Shown: positions 1-7,597 of the stretch, piece by piece | How the letters are laid out: the number at the start of each line of letters is the position of its first letter | Numbering within the stretch: position 1 is the first letter of the stretch | Assembly (NCBI RefSeq): GCF_013116825.1 | Contig: NZ_JABFNS010000002.1 | Location: 1 to 64,000 of the forward strand | DNA from: Myxococcus xanthus | GTDB lineage: Bacteria; Myxococcota; Myxococcia; Myxococcales; Myxococcaceae | Length of the DNA stretch: 64,000 nt | Direction: 5' to 3' | The notes under the pieces: generated by a model | The model's database searches: none | Told to the model about the DNA's origin: nothing | The model's input: the letters and a program-made list of their open reading frames with translations, nothing else | Translations under genes and position numbers: made by a program

Positions 1-764
1 GAGTCCGCTGGGCGCCGACGAGGCGCGGGGGGCTCGGGGGCCGGCTCCGGTGCCGGCGGCGGCATGACCTCCTCCAGCGTCGAGGCCATGGTGAAGCCGT
101 CGTGGTACACGCTGGCCTCGGGACGGATGGCGTCGTCGCGGTACAGGCCCAGCTTCAGGTAGTTCATCTCCTTGCCGAACTGCGTCGCGACGTAGGTCTT
201 CGGCACGACGACCTCGTTGTTGTGCCAGAGCTGGACGAAGCCCGTCTTCGCGTTGGGCGACCACTTCACCTGCAACACGAAGTCGCTCCAGTCACCGCGC
301 TTGAGCGGGGCCGTCCACAGCACCTTGCCCTTCGCGCCGCCCACGCGCATGTGCATCGCTTCGCCGCGCACGTAGAACTCCAGCGGCGGTGAGCCGCAGC
401 AGCCCTCCTGATGCCACTGCGCGAAGACCTGCCAGCTGTCATCGAGCGGGTAGTTGGTGGGGAAGAGGGTGCTCCACTTGTAGTACCAGGTGGAGTCCGT
501 CTTCTCCTGGCTGATGTAGAGCAGCTCATTGCGGTTGCCGCTGGCGTTGATGGGGTCATCGCCCTGGCGCACCGTGGCCTTCAGCGCATAGCGGCCCTCG
601 CGGACCACATCCGTCACCACCTGGAGACGGCTGTTGGAGACGCTCTGACTGCGCGTCCACTGCGAGGTATTGCCCGTCTCGAAGTCGCCTTTCCACGCCA
701 CGTCCGCGGAGGCGAACGAGGGAATCAGAGACACCAGGGCGGCGAGTCGAAGCAGCTGCGTCAA
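1..764 (-). CDS. Secreted polysaccharide lyase-like protein (3' end outside window)
   Basis: The frame reads from a TTG at 764 leftwards off the window edge. The TTG is preceded by GAAAGGA at good spacing, and the protein starts with a signal peptide (LTQLLRLAALVSLIPSFASA) followed by a mature part beginning DVAWKGDFETGNTSQW. This opening, the WQVFAQWHQEG segment and the WSDFVLQVKWSPNAKTG segment are typical of the heparin lyase I-like polysaccharide lyase fold (Pfam Polysacc_lyase). Such proteins cleave uronic-acid polysaccharides outside the cytoplasm. About 254 residues are visible; the last ones are a Pro/Ala/Glu-rich stretch that looks like a linker or C-terminal tail. There is no other ATG start consistent with the signal peptide. 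Family assignment is by eye; substrate is unknown. Confidence 0.7.
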   Translation of the reverse strand, partial: MTQLLRLAALVSLIPSFASADVAWKGDFETGNTSQWTRSQSVSNSRLQVVTDVVREGRYALKATVRQGDDPINASGNRNELLYISQEKTDSTWYYKWSTLFPTNYPLDDSWQVFAQWHQEGCCGSPPLEFYVRGEAMHMRVGGAKGKVLWTAPLKRGDWSDFVLQVKWSPNAKTGFVQLWHNNEVVVPKTYVATQFGKEMNYLKLGLYRDDAIRPEASVYHDGFTMASTLEEVMPPPAPEPAPEPPAPRRRPAD

Positions 765-1216
765 GCGAGGTCCTTTCGTTCCAGGTTGGCGCAGTGGGAC
801 ACTCAGGCGGACGTGCTGCTTCCCGCTCGTGCCCTCTCGTAGAACCCTCGGGCGGGCGTGGCGCCGCCACCTCATGAGAAGGGCCGCCTGACGGGCGAGC
901 CCCTGGCGCCATGCTGGCTTTTTCCCCCGAGGACACAGTGATTCCGGAGGGATGCGCGGAGGACCTGCACTCAAGGTTTTCGGCGCAAGCCGTCTCCAGG
1001 TCAGGCCGCCTGGTTCACGGCCTGACCACCTGGCGAATCGCGGGCGGGCAGTCGGGGAGGTGGGTTGGAAAAAGCGGGAGAAATGCCGCGGGTGGCGATG
1101 AGCCAGGCGTCTGTTTCTGGCCGCCCAGCCTCCGTCGGAAGTCGGTGGGGAACGGTGGATGGTGTACAACGCGGTGGTTGGGCGACTGCTTGGGGGATGG
1201 CGCCCGAGGGGGCAGT
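765..1216. other. Intergenic region between divergent genes
   Basis: This 452-base gap separates the leftward lyase from the rightward CHAT gene and should hold both promoters. An open frame starts at 911 in phase with the CHAT gene, but its translation has no recognisable domain and no ribosome site, so I treat it as non-coding. A GGGGAAC motif near 1146 resembles an ECF -35 element, but no convincing -10 follows. The only clear structure is the inverted repeat at 999-1027. Confidence 0.5.
999..1027. repeat. Inverted repeat, 10-bp perfect stem
   Basis: GGTCAGGCCG at 999-1008 pairs perfectly with CGGCCTGACC at 1018-1027 across a 9-base loop. There is no T-run on either side, so an intrinsic terminator is not obvious. 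It lies about 190 bases upstream of the CHAT gene and could be an operator or a structured leader element. Confidence 0.6.
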
Positions 1217-3961
1217 ATGTTGAAGCCGGCGTACGACAAAGTCCTGGTCCTGGCGCTGGCCACGCCCGTCTTGGTGTTGACCGTCCTTCTTGCCCGCACG
1301 CCCTCCAAGGGAAGCGGGGCACCTGTATCCGCGCAGTTCTGGGCGGAGCGCCGCTCCGCGTCACGCATCGAGGCCCGGCTCACGCACCCCGAAGCGGACC
1401 GCTACCGGCCACGCATGTCGGCGGGCGGCTGCCCCGTGGCTCCCGAACCCATCCCGCTGCGAGACCTCGCCCGGCTGGAGGAAGCGGGCGACCTGTCCGG
1501 TATCGCCTCCGCGTATGCCCTTCAGGGTGAGTGGAACCAGGCGGCCTCGTTCCTGGAGCGCATGCCCGCCTCTCCGGACCGCGACAGTGATTTGGCCGCG
1601 GTGTACCTCGCCCGCGGCGCGCATGAGCAGGCCTTGCGGTTGCTGGACGGCGTGCTGAAGGCGCAGCCGAAGCATGCGCAGGCCATGTGGAACCGCGCGC
1701 TGGTGCTCCAGGCGATGGGGCTCACGATGAAGGCGGCGGACACCTTCGAACAGGTGGCGCTGATGGGGGAGCCGGGCTGGAGCCGCGAGGCGAAGGCCAA
1801 CGCTCGCGAGCAACGCGACGCCACGATGGAGCGCGCCCGCCGGTGGAAGGAAGCGCGCGCGGCCACGCTGGCGCTGGTGGATGACCCTCAGGCACCGCTT
1901 CCGCTGGAGGCGGCCCGCAAGGACCCGGGCATCGTCCGGCAGGCCTTCTATGAAGTGGTCCGCGCGGCGCCGTCGAAGGAGCGCGTCCTGGCCCTGCTGC
2001 CCCTGGCGCAGGAGCTGGACCGCGGCCACGGCGGCTCCGCGCTGACGGACTACGTCAAGCGGGTGAGCGGCCGGAACTTCACGCGCCGCGGCGCGCTGTC
2101 GCGCGAGTACGCGTCGCTGGTGCGCGGCAAGCTGAACCAGCCGGACAAGCTGCTGGAGCGGGTGCTGGCGTCGGGAGAGGACGACCTCTTCCTGGGCACG
2201 GCCCAGCACACGCGGGCCACGCGCCGCATGTTCTCGCAGGTGGTGGAGCGGGCGAAGCGCCAGAACGACCCCTGGTTCAACCTCTACATCGAGCGTGAGG
2301 AGGCCATCCGCGAGACGGCCGAGGGCCAGTGGTGGAAGGCCGAGCAGCGCATCTTCAACGCGCTCCAGCGCTGCCGCGAGGGCGGCCTGGCCGCGCGCTG
2401 CGTGGACCTGGAGCTGCGCCTGGGCATCCTCTACGCCGACCTCCAGCGCCTCACCGAGGGCGAGCAGCACGCCCGCGCCGCCTGGGCCTGGGCGCGCCAG
2501 CTCCGGGAGTGGGACATGGAGTTCACCGCCCTGGAGGCGCTGGCCGCCATCACCCGCTCACGCGGGGACTTCGCCAGCTCGCGCGCCTATGTGGAGGAGT
2601 GGTCCGCCCGCGGGCACGTCAACTGCGTCTGGCCCCGGGAGAACCTGGCCCACACGTACTACCTGGACAACCGCATGGACGACGCGCGCCGCGAGGTGGA
2701 CGCGAACGCCGCCTGCAAGAACGAGCCGCTGAGCCTGCTGTTCGCCGTCAACCTCGCGGAGCTGTCGCGCACCCGGCCGAAGCCTGGGGACGAGGCGTTG
2801 CTGCGGCAGGCCCTCACGTGGGCCGACCACAGCAACCCCATGCCCAGCGACGCGGTGTATGCCCGTTACGTGGAGGGCCGCTTCCTGCTGGATTCCGACA
2901 GAGCCCGGGGGCTGGCGCTGCTGCGGCAGACCATCACCGAGGCGGAGGCGTTGCCTCGGGGAGATTCACTGGCGCGCGAGGCCTGGGCGCTGAGCTATTC
3001 GTCGCTCGTCACGGACGCGGGCAAGGCGGGAGAGTACACCCAGGCGTTGGAGTTGATGGCCGCGCAGTTGGGCACGCCCGTGCCCCAGCGCTGCGCCCTG
3101 GCGGCGGCGGTGCATGGCGAGCGCACGGTGCTGGTGGCGCGCGGGACGCAAGGCCAGGTGCTGGGCCACTACGAGACGGACCGGCAGGGGCCATTCATCC
3201 GCGCGGACACCTCGCGGCTGGTGCCGGATCGGCTGCGTGAGGTGTTGCGTGGCTGCGAGCGCGTGGACGTGCTCGCCTGGCCGCCCGTCTTCGGCCGCAC
3301 GGACCTGTTGCCGCCGGAGGTGCCCTGGAGCTTCCGGCTCGGCCGCACGGCCCAGCCGCGCACCACGCCCACGGCCCGGCGGCTCGTCGTCTCCAGCGTG
3401 GATGCGCCCGCGCTGCTCCAACTGCCGCGGCTGCCGCAGTGGTTGCCCTCGCAGGAGCCGGAGGCGGTGCCGCTGCAGGTGCTGTCCGGCTCGGACGCCA
3501 CGCCCGCGCGCGTGCTGGCGGACATGCGGGACGCCACCGAAATCGAAATCCACGCCCACGGCATCATGGACCCGGCGCTCTCGGATGCGTCGCTGGTGGT
3601 GCTGTCCCCGGAGACGAGCGGCCGCTACGCGCTCACCGCGGACGTGGTGCGGCAGCAGACGCTCACGGGGGCGCCCATGGTGTTCCTGGCGGCCTGCAGC
3701 GCCGGACGCGCGGCGAGCACCACCACCAGCCACGAGCCCTTCAGCCTGCCCGCGGCCTTCATCGACGCGGGCGCGCGGGCGGTGCTGGCCTCCACGGTGG
3801 ACATCCCGGATGCCGCCGGCCGCTTCTTCGATGGGGTCCGGCGCCGCATCCGCGAAGGGGCCGCGCCGGCGGTGGCGCTGCGGGATGAGCGTCAGCGCTG
3901 GCTGGAGCGGGACAGCCGTGCCGGGTGGACCCGGCACGTCATCCTCGTGGAGTCATATTGA
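1217..3961 (+). CDS. Membrane-anchored TPR-CHAT protease
   Basis: 914 residues from the ATG at 1217, which has a purine-rich GAGGGGG ribosome site; an earlier in-frame start at 911 would add a domainless stretch. Residues about 8-25 are one hydrophobic segment (VLVLALATPVLVLTVLLA). A long helical-repeat (TPR) region follows to about residue 640, with motifs such as AQAMWNRALVLQAMG. The C-terminal 200 residues are a CHAT domain, a caspase-like cysteine protease: His in EIHAHG (about residue 781) and Cys in LAACSAG (about residue 827), followed by the conserved AGARAVLAS strand. In myxobacteria such modules often sit on zinc-finger anti-sigma proteins; this copy has no zinc finger. The N-terminal half closely matches the protein at 6014-7417. 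Its substrate is unknown. Confidence 0.85.
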   Translation: MLKPAYDKVLVLALATPVLVLTVLLARTPSKGSGAPVSAQFWAERRSASRIEARLTHPEADRYRPRMSAGGCPVAPEPIPLRDLARLEEAGDLSGIASAYALQGEWNQAASFLERMPASPDRDSDLAAVYLARGAHEQALRLLDGVLKAQPKHAQAMWNRALVLQAMGLTMKAADTFEQVALMGEPGWSREAKANAREQRDATMERARRWKEARAATLALVDDPQAPLPLEAARKDPGIVRQAFYEVVRAAPSKERVLALLPLAQELDRGHGGSALTDYVKRVSGRNFTRRGALSREYASLVRGKLNQPDKLLERVLASGEDDLFLGTAQHTRATRRMFSQVVERAKRQNDPWFNLYIEREEAIRETAEGQWWKAEQRIFNALQRCREGGLAARCVDLELRLGILYADLQRLTEGEQHARAAWAWARQLREWDMEFTALEALAAITRSRGDFASSRAYVEEWSARGHVNCVWPRENLAHTYYLDNRMDDARREVDANAACKNEPLSLLFAVNLAELSRTRPKPGDEALLRQALTWADHSNPMPSDAVYARYVEGRFLLDSDRARGLALLRQTITEAEALPRGDSLAREAWALSYSSLVTDAGKAGEYTQALELMAAQLGTPVPQRCALAAAVHGERTVLVARGTQGQVLGHYETDRQGPFIRADTSRLVPDRLREVLRGCERVDVLAWPPVFGRTDLLPPEVPWSFRLGRTAQPRTTPTARRLVVSSVDAPALLQLPRLPQWLPSQEPEAVPLQVLSGSDATPARVLADMRDATEIEIHAHGIMDPALSDASLVVLSPETSGRYALTADVVRQQTLTGAPMVFLAACSAGRAASTTTSHEPFSLPAAFIDAGARAVLASTVDIPDAAGRFFDGVRRRIREGAAPAVALRDERQRWLERDSRAGWTRHVILVESY

Positions 3962-3988
3962 GCGCGGGCGGCCGCGCGGCGTGGCCGT

Positions 3989-4996
3989 CTACTGCGGAGT
4001 CCTCAGGTGCGTGTTGCCTCCCGGGAGCTGGAAATGATGGAACGTGACAGTGGCGCTCACGTCCAGTGCGCGCACCCAGTGCCACCACCCGACGGGCAGG
4101 AAGAGCAGCTCGCCCGGCTCCACCACGCCCTCCAGGACGGTGGCCTCGCCGTAGAGCGGGAAGCGCGCCGCGTCCGGGTTCGCCGCGTCCACGGCGCTGA
4201 AGGTTCCATGGCGCGGGTAGACGAGGTGGCGCTGGAAGGACGGCACCAGCCGCACGTGCTTGCGGCCCATCACCTGGCCCAGCAGCACGTTCATGTTGTC
4301 GTGGTGGAGCGGGGTGACGGTGCCCGGCGGCCCCAGCAGCAGCGTCGTCATGTCGGGGCGCAGCTCCGGGTCGATGAGGCCCGCGGGCGCGCGGATGTCC
4401 TCGCGCAGCCGGGCCAGTCCGTCGCGCTTCCAGTTCTCGTTGCGCGGCACCATGTAGAAGTCATTCGTCTCGCCGCCCGTCTCCACCCGCTGGACGTAGT
4501 CGCGCAGCTTCACCACCTGGCGGTGTTTGTCGGGCTGCGAGGCATGGTCCGGGTTGGCGTCGCGCCCAGACATGATCTCCACCTCCACGTCCCCGAAGCG
4601 CTCCCGGAAGTCCGCGAGCGACCAGCGGCGCATCGCCGGCCAGTCCTCCATGAAGCCTTGCAGCACCACCGGCCGGTGGCCGAAGTAGTAGCGGGTGAAG
4701 AACTCCTCCGGGCTCACCCCTCGGCGCTTCTCCAGCGTCACCGCGCCGGACTGACGGTGCAGCTCCGCGTAGAGGTCCGCCAGCGCCTCCAGCCACTCGT
4801 AGCGCCGGCCAATCCGCCGCGCCGCCACCACGTAGGGGTGCGCCTGTGCCGCGGCGATCTCCCGCTGCGCCAGCGAAGCCTCCACGCCCGCGTCTTCGAG
4901 CACCCGCTGCGCGTCCTCCGTGCTCACGCCCAGGGCGAGGTTCTCCGCCAGCCAGGTGTGCCACTCCAATGCCAGGCGCGAATCTTCCCTGCTCAT
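3989..4996 (-). CDS. JmjC/cupin_8-type Fe(II)/2-oxoglutarate oxygenase-like protein
   Basis: 335 residues; the ATG at 4996 is preceded by CGGAG at a normal distance. The C-terminal half is a cupin_8/JmjC fold: GPPGTVTPLHHDNMNVLLGQ carries the HxD iron ligands near residue 230, and FLPVGWWHWVRAL supplies the distal histidine near residue 305. The segment RPVVLQGFMEDWPAMRRWSL is the usual opening of these hydroxylases. The N-terminal 90 residues are helical and unassigned. The family hydroxylates protein side chains or small molecules; the substrate here cannot be told. It is convergent with the CHAT gene, whose stop lies only 27 bases away. Confidence 0.85.
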   Translation of the reverse strand: MSREDSRLALEWHTWLAENLALGVSTEDAQRVLEDAGVEASLAQREIAAAQAHPYVVAARRIGRRYEWLEALADLYAELHRQSGAVTLEKRRGVSPEEFFTRYYFGHRPVVLQGFMEDWPAMRRWSLADFRERFGDVEVEIMSGRDANPDHASQPDKHRQVVKLRDYVQRVETGGETNDFYMVPRNENWKRDGLARLREDIRAPAGLIDPELRPDMTTLLLGPPGTVTPLHHDNMNVLLGQVMGRKHVRLVPSFQRHLVYPRHGTFSAVDAANPDAARFPLYGEATVLEGVVEPGELLFLPVGWWHWVRALDVSATVTFHHFQLPGGNTHLRTPQ

Positions 4997-5136
4997 TCAG
5001 AACTCCGTGAATTCCATGTCGCGAATTGCCCCGTCAGATGCGCGGGGTTGGCGCGTGTCATGATAAGGACTGTACGTGTTGTCGTATCATCCATGTCTAG
5101 CTTTCAGACCATCCCCATCGCGAGGTGCGAGCGCTC

Positions 5137-5322
5137 ATGACGCCCGTCGAATCCCTTATGGCCGGTAGCTTGGATTCCGAGTCCGGTGAAGCCCATGTCA
5201 AGAACACCTACGTCAACTGCGACACGGCCAGCGTGGCCCCGCGCAAGCGGCTCCCGCTGCCGTCGCCGGCGGTTCCTCCCCTGGTCGGACCGGAGCATCC
5301 GAACGCCAGCCAGGTCCGCTGA
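5137..5322 (+). CDS. Small protein of unknown function
   Basis: 61 residues from the ATG at 5137 (65 from an in-frame GTG at 5125). It has strong third-position G/C like its neighbours, which argues that it is translated. It contains a single cysteine and a Pro/Arg-rich C-terminus (APRKRLPLPSPAVPPLVGP). A GAGG lies about 12 bases before the ATG, and a very strong intrinsic terminator starts 8 bases after the stop, so this appears to be a complete one-gene transcription unit. Upstream, ATGATA at 5060-5065 and TATCAT at 5085-5090 form a spaced inverted repeat that may be an operator. No family recognised. It sits directly before the sigma/anti-sigma pair. Confidence 0.5.
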   Translation: MTPVESLMAGSLDSESGEAHVKNTYVNCDTASVAPRKRLPLPSPAVPPLVGPEHPNASQVR

Positions 5323-5329
5323 ACTCCAG

Positions 5330-5365
5330 GCCCGGGCAGGGTTTTTCACCCTCCCGGGCATTTTT
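5330..5365 (+). terminator. Rho-independent terminator
   Basis: GCCCGGG (5330-5336) pairs with CCCGGGC (5353-5359), with an inner AGGGT/ACCCT stem around a TTTTC loop, followed at once by ATTTTT. This is the cleanest intrinsic terminator in the window. It follows the small ORF and insulates the downstream sigma gene. Confidence 0.9.
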
Positions 5366-5456
5366 CTGTCCGGGTCCTTCTTTTTTCTTCTCAAGGATTG
5401 GACCGCTGCGCGTCTTTGACTGGGTAACGCGCAGGCGCGCATGTGAGTGGGGCTGC

Positions 5457-6017
5457 ATGTCCAACCTCTTCAACCGGGACCGGAGGCGCTTCGAGGCGTT
5501 CATCCGTCAGCATCGGCCCAGCCTTCTGGGGCTGGCCCGCCGGTTGTGTGCCCGCTCCAGCCTGGAGCCGGAGGACCTCGTCCAGGAGACCTTCGAGCGG
5601 GCGATGCCGGAGTTCGCGCATCTGAAGGACCGGACGGACTCCGCGGCGGCTGCGTGGCTGTGTACGACGATGACGAACCGCTTCCTGGACTACTGCCGCC
5701 GCCAGCGGACGGAGTCCCGGGGGATGCCGCACCTGGCGCTGGTCCAGGACCTGGCGGTGTCACCGGAGGAGACCCAGGAGAACTGGGCGCTGGTGAGCAC
5801 CGACGCCTTCCAGAAGGCCATCGAGCGGCTGAAGCCGCACCTGCGTGACGCCTACCGCCTGCACGCGGAGGGCAAGCGCTACAACGCCATCGCCGAGCAT
5901 TTCAATGTTCCCGTGGGCACCGTGGGCAGCTGGCTCACCCTGGCCCGTAGGGATTTGAAGGAACTGCTGCTGCCCCAGGTGGCGGTAGCCCGGGAGCAGG
6001 GGGCCACGAGCTCATGA
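5457..6017 (+). CDS. ECF-type RNA polymerase sigma factor
   Basis: 186 residues. Region 2 spans about residues 8-85, with the core-binding motif LEPEDLVQETFERAM and the promoter-melting part AAAWLCTTMTNRFLDYCRR. Region 4 spans about 122-178 with the helix-turn-helix KRYNAIAEHFNVPVGTVGSWLTLARRDL. There is no region 1.1 or 3, as expected for ECF sigma factors. The stop codon overlaps the start of the next gene in an ATGA arrangement (6014-6017), so sigma factor and putative anti-sigma factor are translationally coupled. The gene is expected to act on a small stress or envelope regulon; the signal is unknown. Confidence 0.92.
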   Translation: MSNLFNRDRRRFEAFIRQHRPSLLGLARRLCARSSLEPEDLVQETFERAMPEFAHLKDRTDSAAAAWLCTTMTNRFLDYCRRQRTESRGMPHLALVQDLAVSPEETQENWALVSTDAFQKAIERLKPHLRDAYRLHAEGKRYNAIAEHFNVPVGTVGSWLTLARRDLKELLLPQVAVAREQGATSS

Positions 6018-7417
6018 CGACGCCATGCACCAATCTGCACCTCTTCGTGGACGGAGAGCTGTCCGCTCCCGACGCGGAGGTCTTCCGCCAGCACCTGGGG
6101 CGCTGCCCTGAATGCGAGGCGGGGCTGAGGGAGCTGCTTCAATTGGAGCTGCTGGCCTCCCGCGCCCTGGGGGGTAGCGCCAGCGTCGCCGAGCCGCCGC
6201 CTGCGAAGGTGACGCCGCTGCGCCCGTGGATGCAGCGGATGTCCCGCACGGTGGTGCCGGTGGCGTTGGCGGCGGGGTTGGCGGCGGTGGGCGTGTTCCG
6301 TCTCCAGACACAGCCGGAGGCTCCCACCGACGTGTGGCTGGCGGGCGCGGACGTGCGGACCTTGGAGGCGCGGCTCAGCCACCCGATGGCGGACCGCTTC
6401 CGGCCCTACGAGCCGATGCGCGGCACGTCCGGCGCCGCGAACCCGCTGCCGCTGCGTCCCCTGGCGGAGCTGGAGGAGCAGCAGGACTTCCGGGGCATCG
6501 CCGCCGCCTATGCGCTGCGCGGGGACTGGCAGCAGGCGGAGTCCTTCCTGTCGCGGGCACCGGCCTCGGCGGACCGGGACAATGACCGTGCGGTGGTGGC
6601 CCTCAGCGGGCAGCGGTGGGAGGAGGCGCTGAACCTGCTCGGTGGCGCGCTGCGCCAGGAGCCGCGGCATGCGCAGGCGCTGTGGAACCGGGGGCTGGCG
6701 CTGCGGGGGCTGGGCCTGCTGAAGCAGGCGGAGGCGTCGTTCCGCGACGTCGCGTCGCTGCCGGGCCAGGCGGCGGGCTGGCAGGTGGCCGCGGAGAAGC
6801 GCGCGGACGAGATGCGTGCGCTGCGTGACGCGGAGGCCGCGCGGTGGCAGCGCCAGGTGCGGGAGACGTGGGCGCAGCTCACCGAGAAGACGGCGGATGC
6901 GGCGTACCTGGTGCGGGAGCAGCCCGCGGTGACGCGAGCGGCCCTCTATGAAGCGGTGCGTACGGCCACTTCGGCGAACGCGGTGGCCTCACTGTTGCCG
7001 CTCGCCTCGGCGTTGGATGGGCTGGGTGAAGGCACGGTGCTCCAGGACTACGTCCGGGATGCGGCATCCCGCGACTTCAAGGTGCGTGCGCCGCTGGCGG
7101 AGGACTATGCGCGGCTGGTGAAGGGGGCGCTGGTGCCCGGTCTGCTGGAGCGCCTGCGCGTCTCCCAGGAGACGGACCTGTACGTCGGCGCGCTGCTCCA
7201 CACGGGCGAGGCCACCCGGGATGCGGAGTCGCTCAAGGCCCTGCAGCGCTACGCCCATGGCTCCAGGGACCCGTGGCTCAACCTGCTGGCCGAGCGTGAG
7301 CGGGCCCGGAGCGAGGAGGCGTCCGGCCGCGCGGCCAACGCCGAGCACCTGCTGCTGGCCACGCTCCGTACGTGTGGTGCGTACAACACGCTCTTCCCGT
7401 GCGCTGAAATCAACTGA
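6014..7417 (+). CDS. Zinc-finger anti-sigma factor with TPR region, lacking the CHAT protease
   Basis: 467 residues. An N-terminal zf-HC2 anti-sigma zinc finger has His27, Cys31 and Cys34 (RQHLGRCPEC) plus an upstream Cys5/His9. A transmembrane segment lies at about 80-97 (VVPVALAAGLAAVGVF). The rest is a TPR-type helical region alignable almost end to end with the CHAT protein at 1217-3961: compare ARLSHPMADRFRP with ARLTHPEADRYRP, and AQALWNRGLALRGLG with AQAMWNRALVLQAMG. It ends abruptly (LFPCAEIN) where the paralogue continues for about 500 residues into more TPRs and the protease, and no remnant is visible downstream. The likely role is membrane sequestration of the upstream sigma factor. 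Confidence 0.87.
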   Translation: MTTPCTNLHLFVDGELSAPDAEVFRQHLGRCPECEAGLRELLQLELLASRALGGSASVAEPPPAKVTPLRPWMQRMSRTVVPVALAAGLAAVGVFRLQTQPEAPTDVWLAGADVRTLEARLSHPMADRFRPYEPMRGTSGAANPLPLRPLAELEEQQDFRGIAAAYALRGDWQQAESFLSRAPASADRDNDRAVVALSGQRWEEALNLLGGALRQEPRHAQALWNRGLALRGLGLLKQAEASFRDVASLPGQAAGWQVAAEKRADEMRALRDAEAARWQRQVRETWAQLTEKTADAAYLVREQPAVTRAALYEAVRTATSANAVASLLPLASALDGLGEGTVLQDYVRDAASRDFKVRAPLAEDYARLVKGALVPGLLERLRVSQETDLYVGALLHTGEATRDAESLKALQRYAHGSRDPWLNLLAERERARSEEASGRAANAEHLLLATLRTCGAYNTLFPCAEIN

Positions 7418-7443
7418 GCGCTCGCTTCGGGTGACGTCGCGCG

Positions 7444-7479
7444 GAGGCCGGCCTGTGACAGGGTCGGCCTCTTGCTTTT
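7444..7479 (+). terminator. Intrinsic terminator after the sigma/anti-sigma pair
   Basis: GAGGCCG at 7444-7450 pairs with CGGCCTC at 7465-7471, with an inner CCTGT/ACAGG stem, followed by TTGCTTTTG. It starts 26 bases after the anti-sigma stop. Confidence 0.75.
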
Positions 7480-7597
7480 GCGGGCTTCGTGCAGGCGCGT
7501 GTCCGGGACCGGGCGAACGCGGGGCTCGTGAAGGACGTCCCTGGCGTGTCGTGGCAGGCTCTGGTGGTTGGTTTCTTCCCCCCAGGAGTCGGCCGCC

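Noticed and set aside
911-1216. Extended N-terminus of the CHAT protein
   Set aside because: No ribosome site, no domain and no zinc finger in this stretch; the ATG at 1217 starts directly before the membrane helix.
1217-5000. CHAT-gasdermin or CRISPR-linked caspase defence system
   Set aside because: No gasdermin-like small membrane protein, no Cas gene and no repeat array is nearby; the CHAT gene's links are to a sigma/anti-sigma pair.
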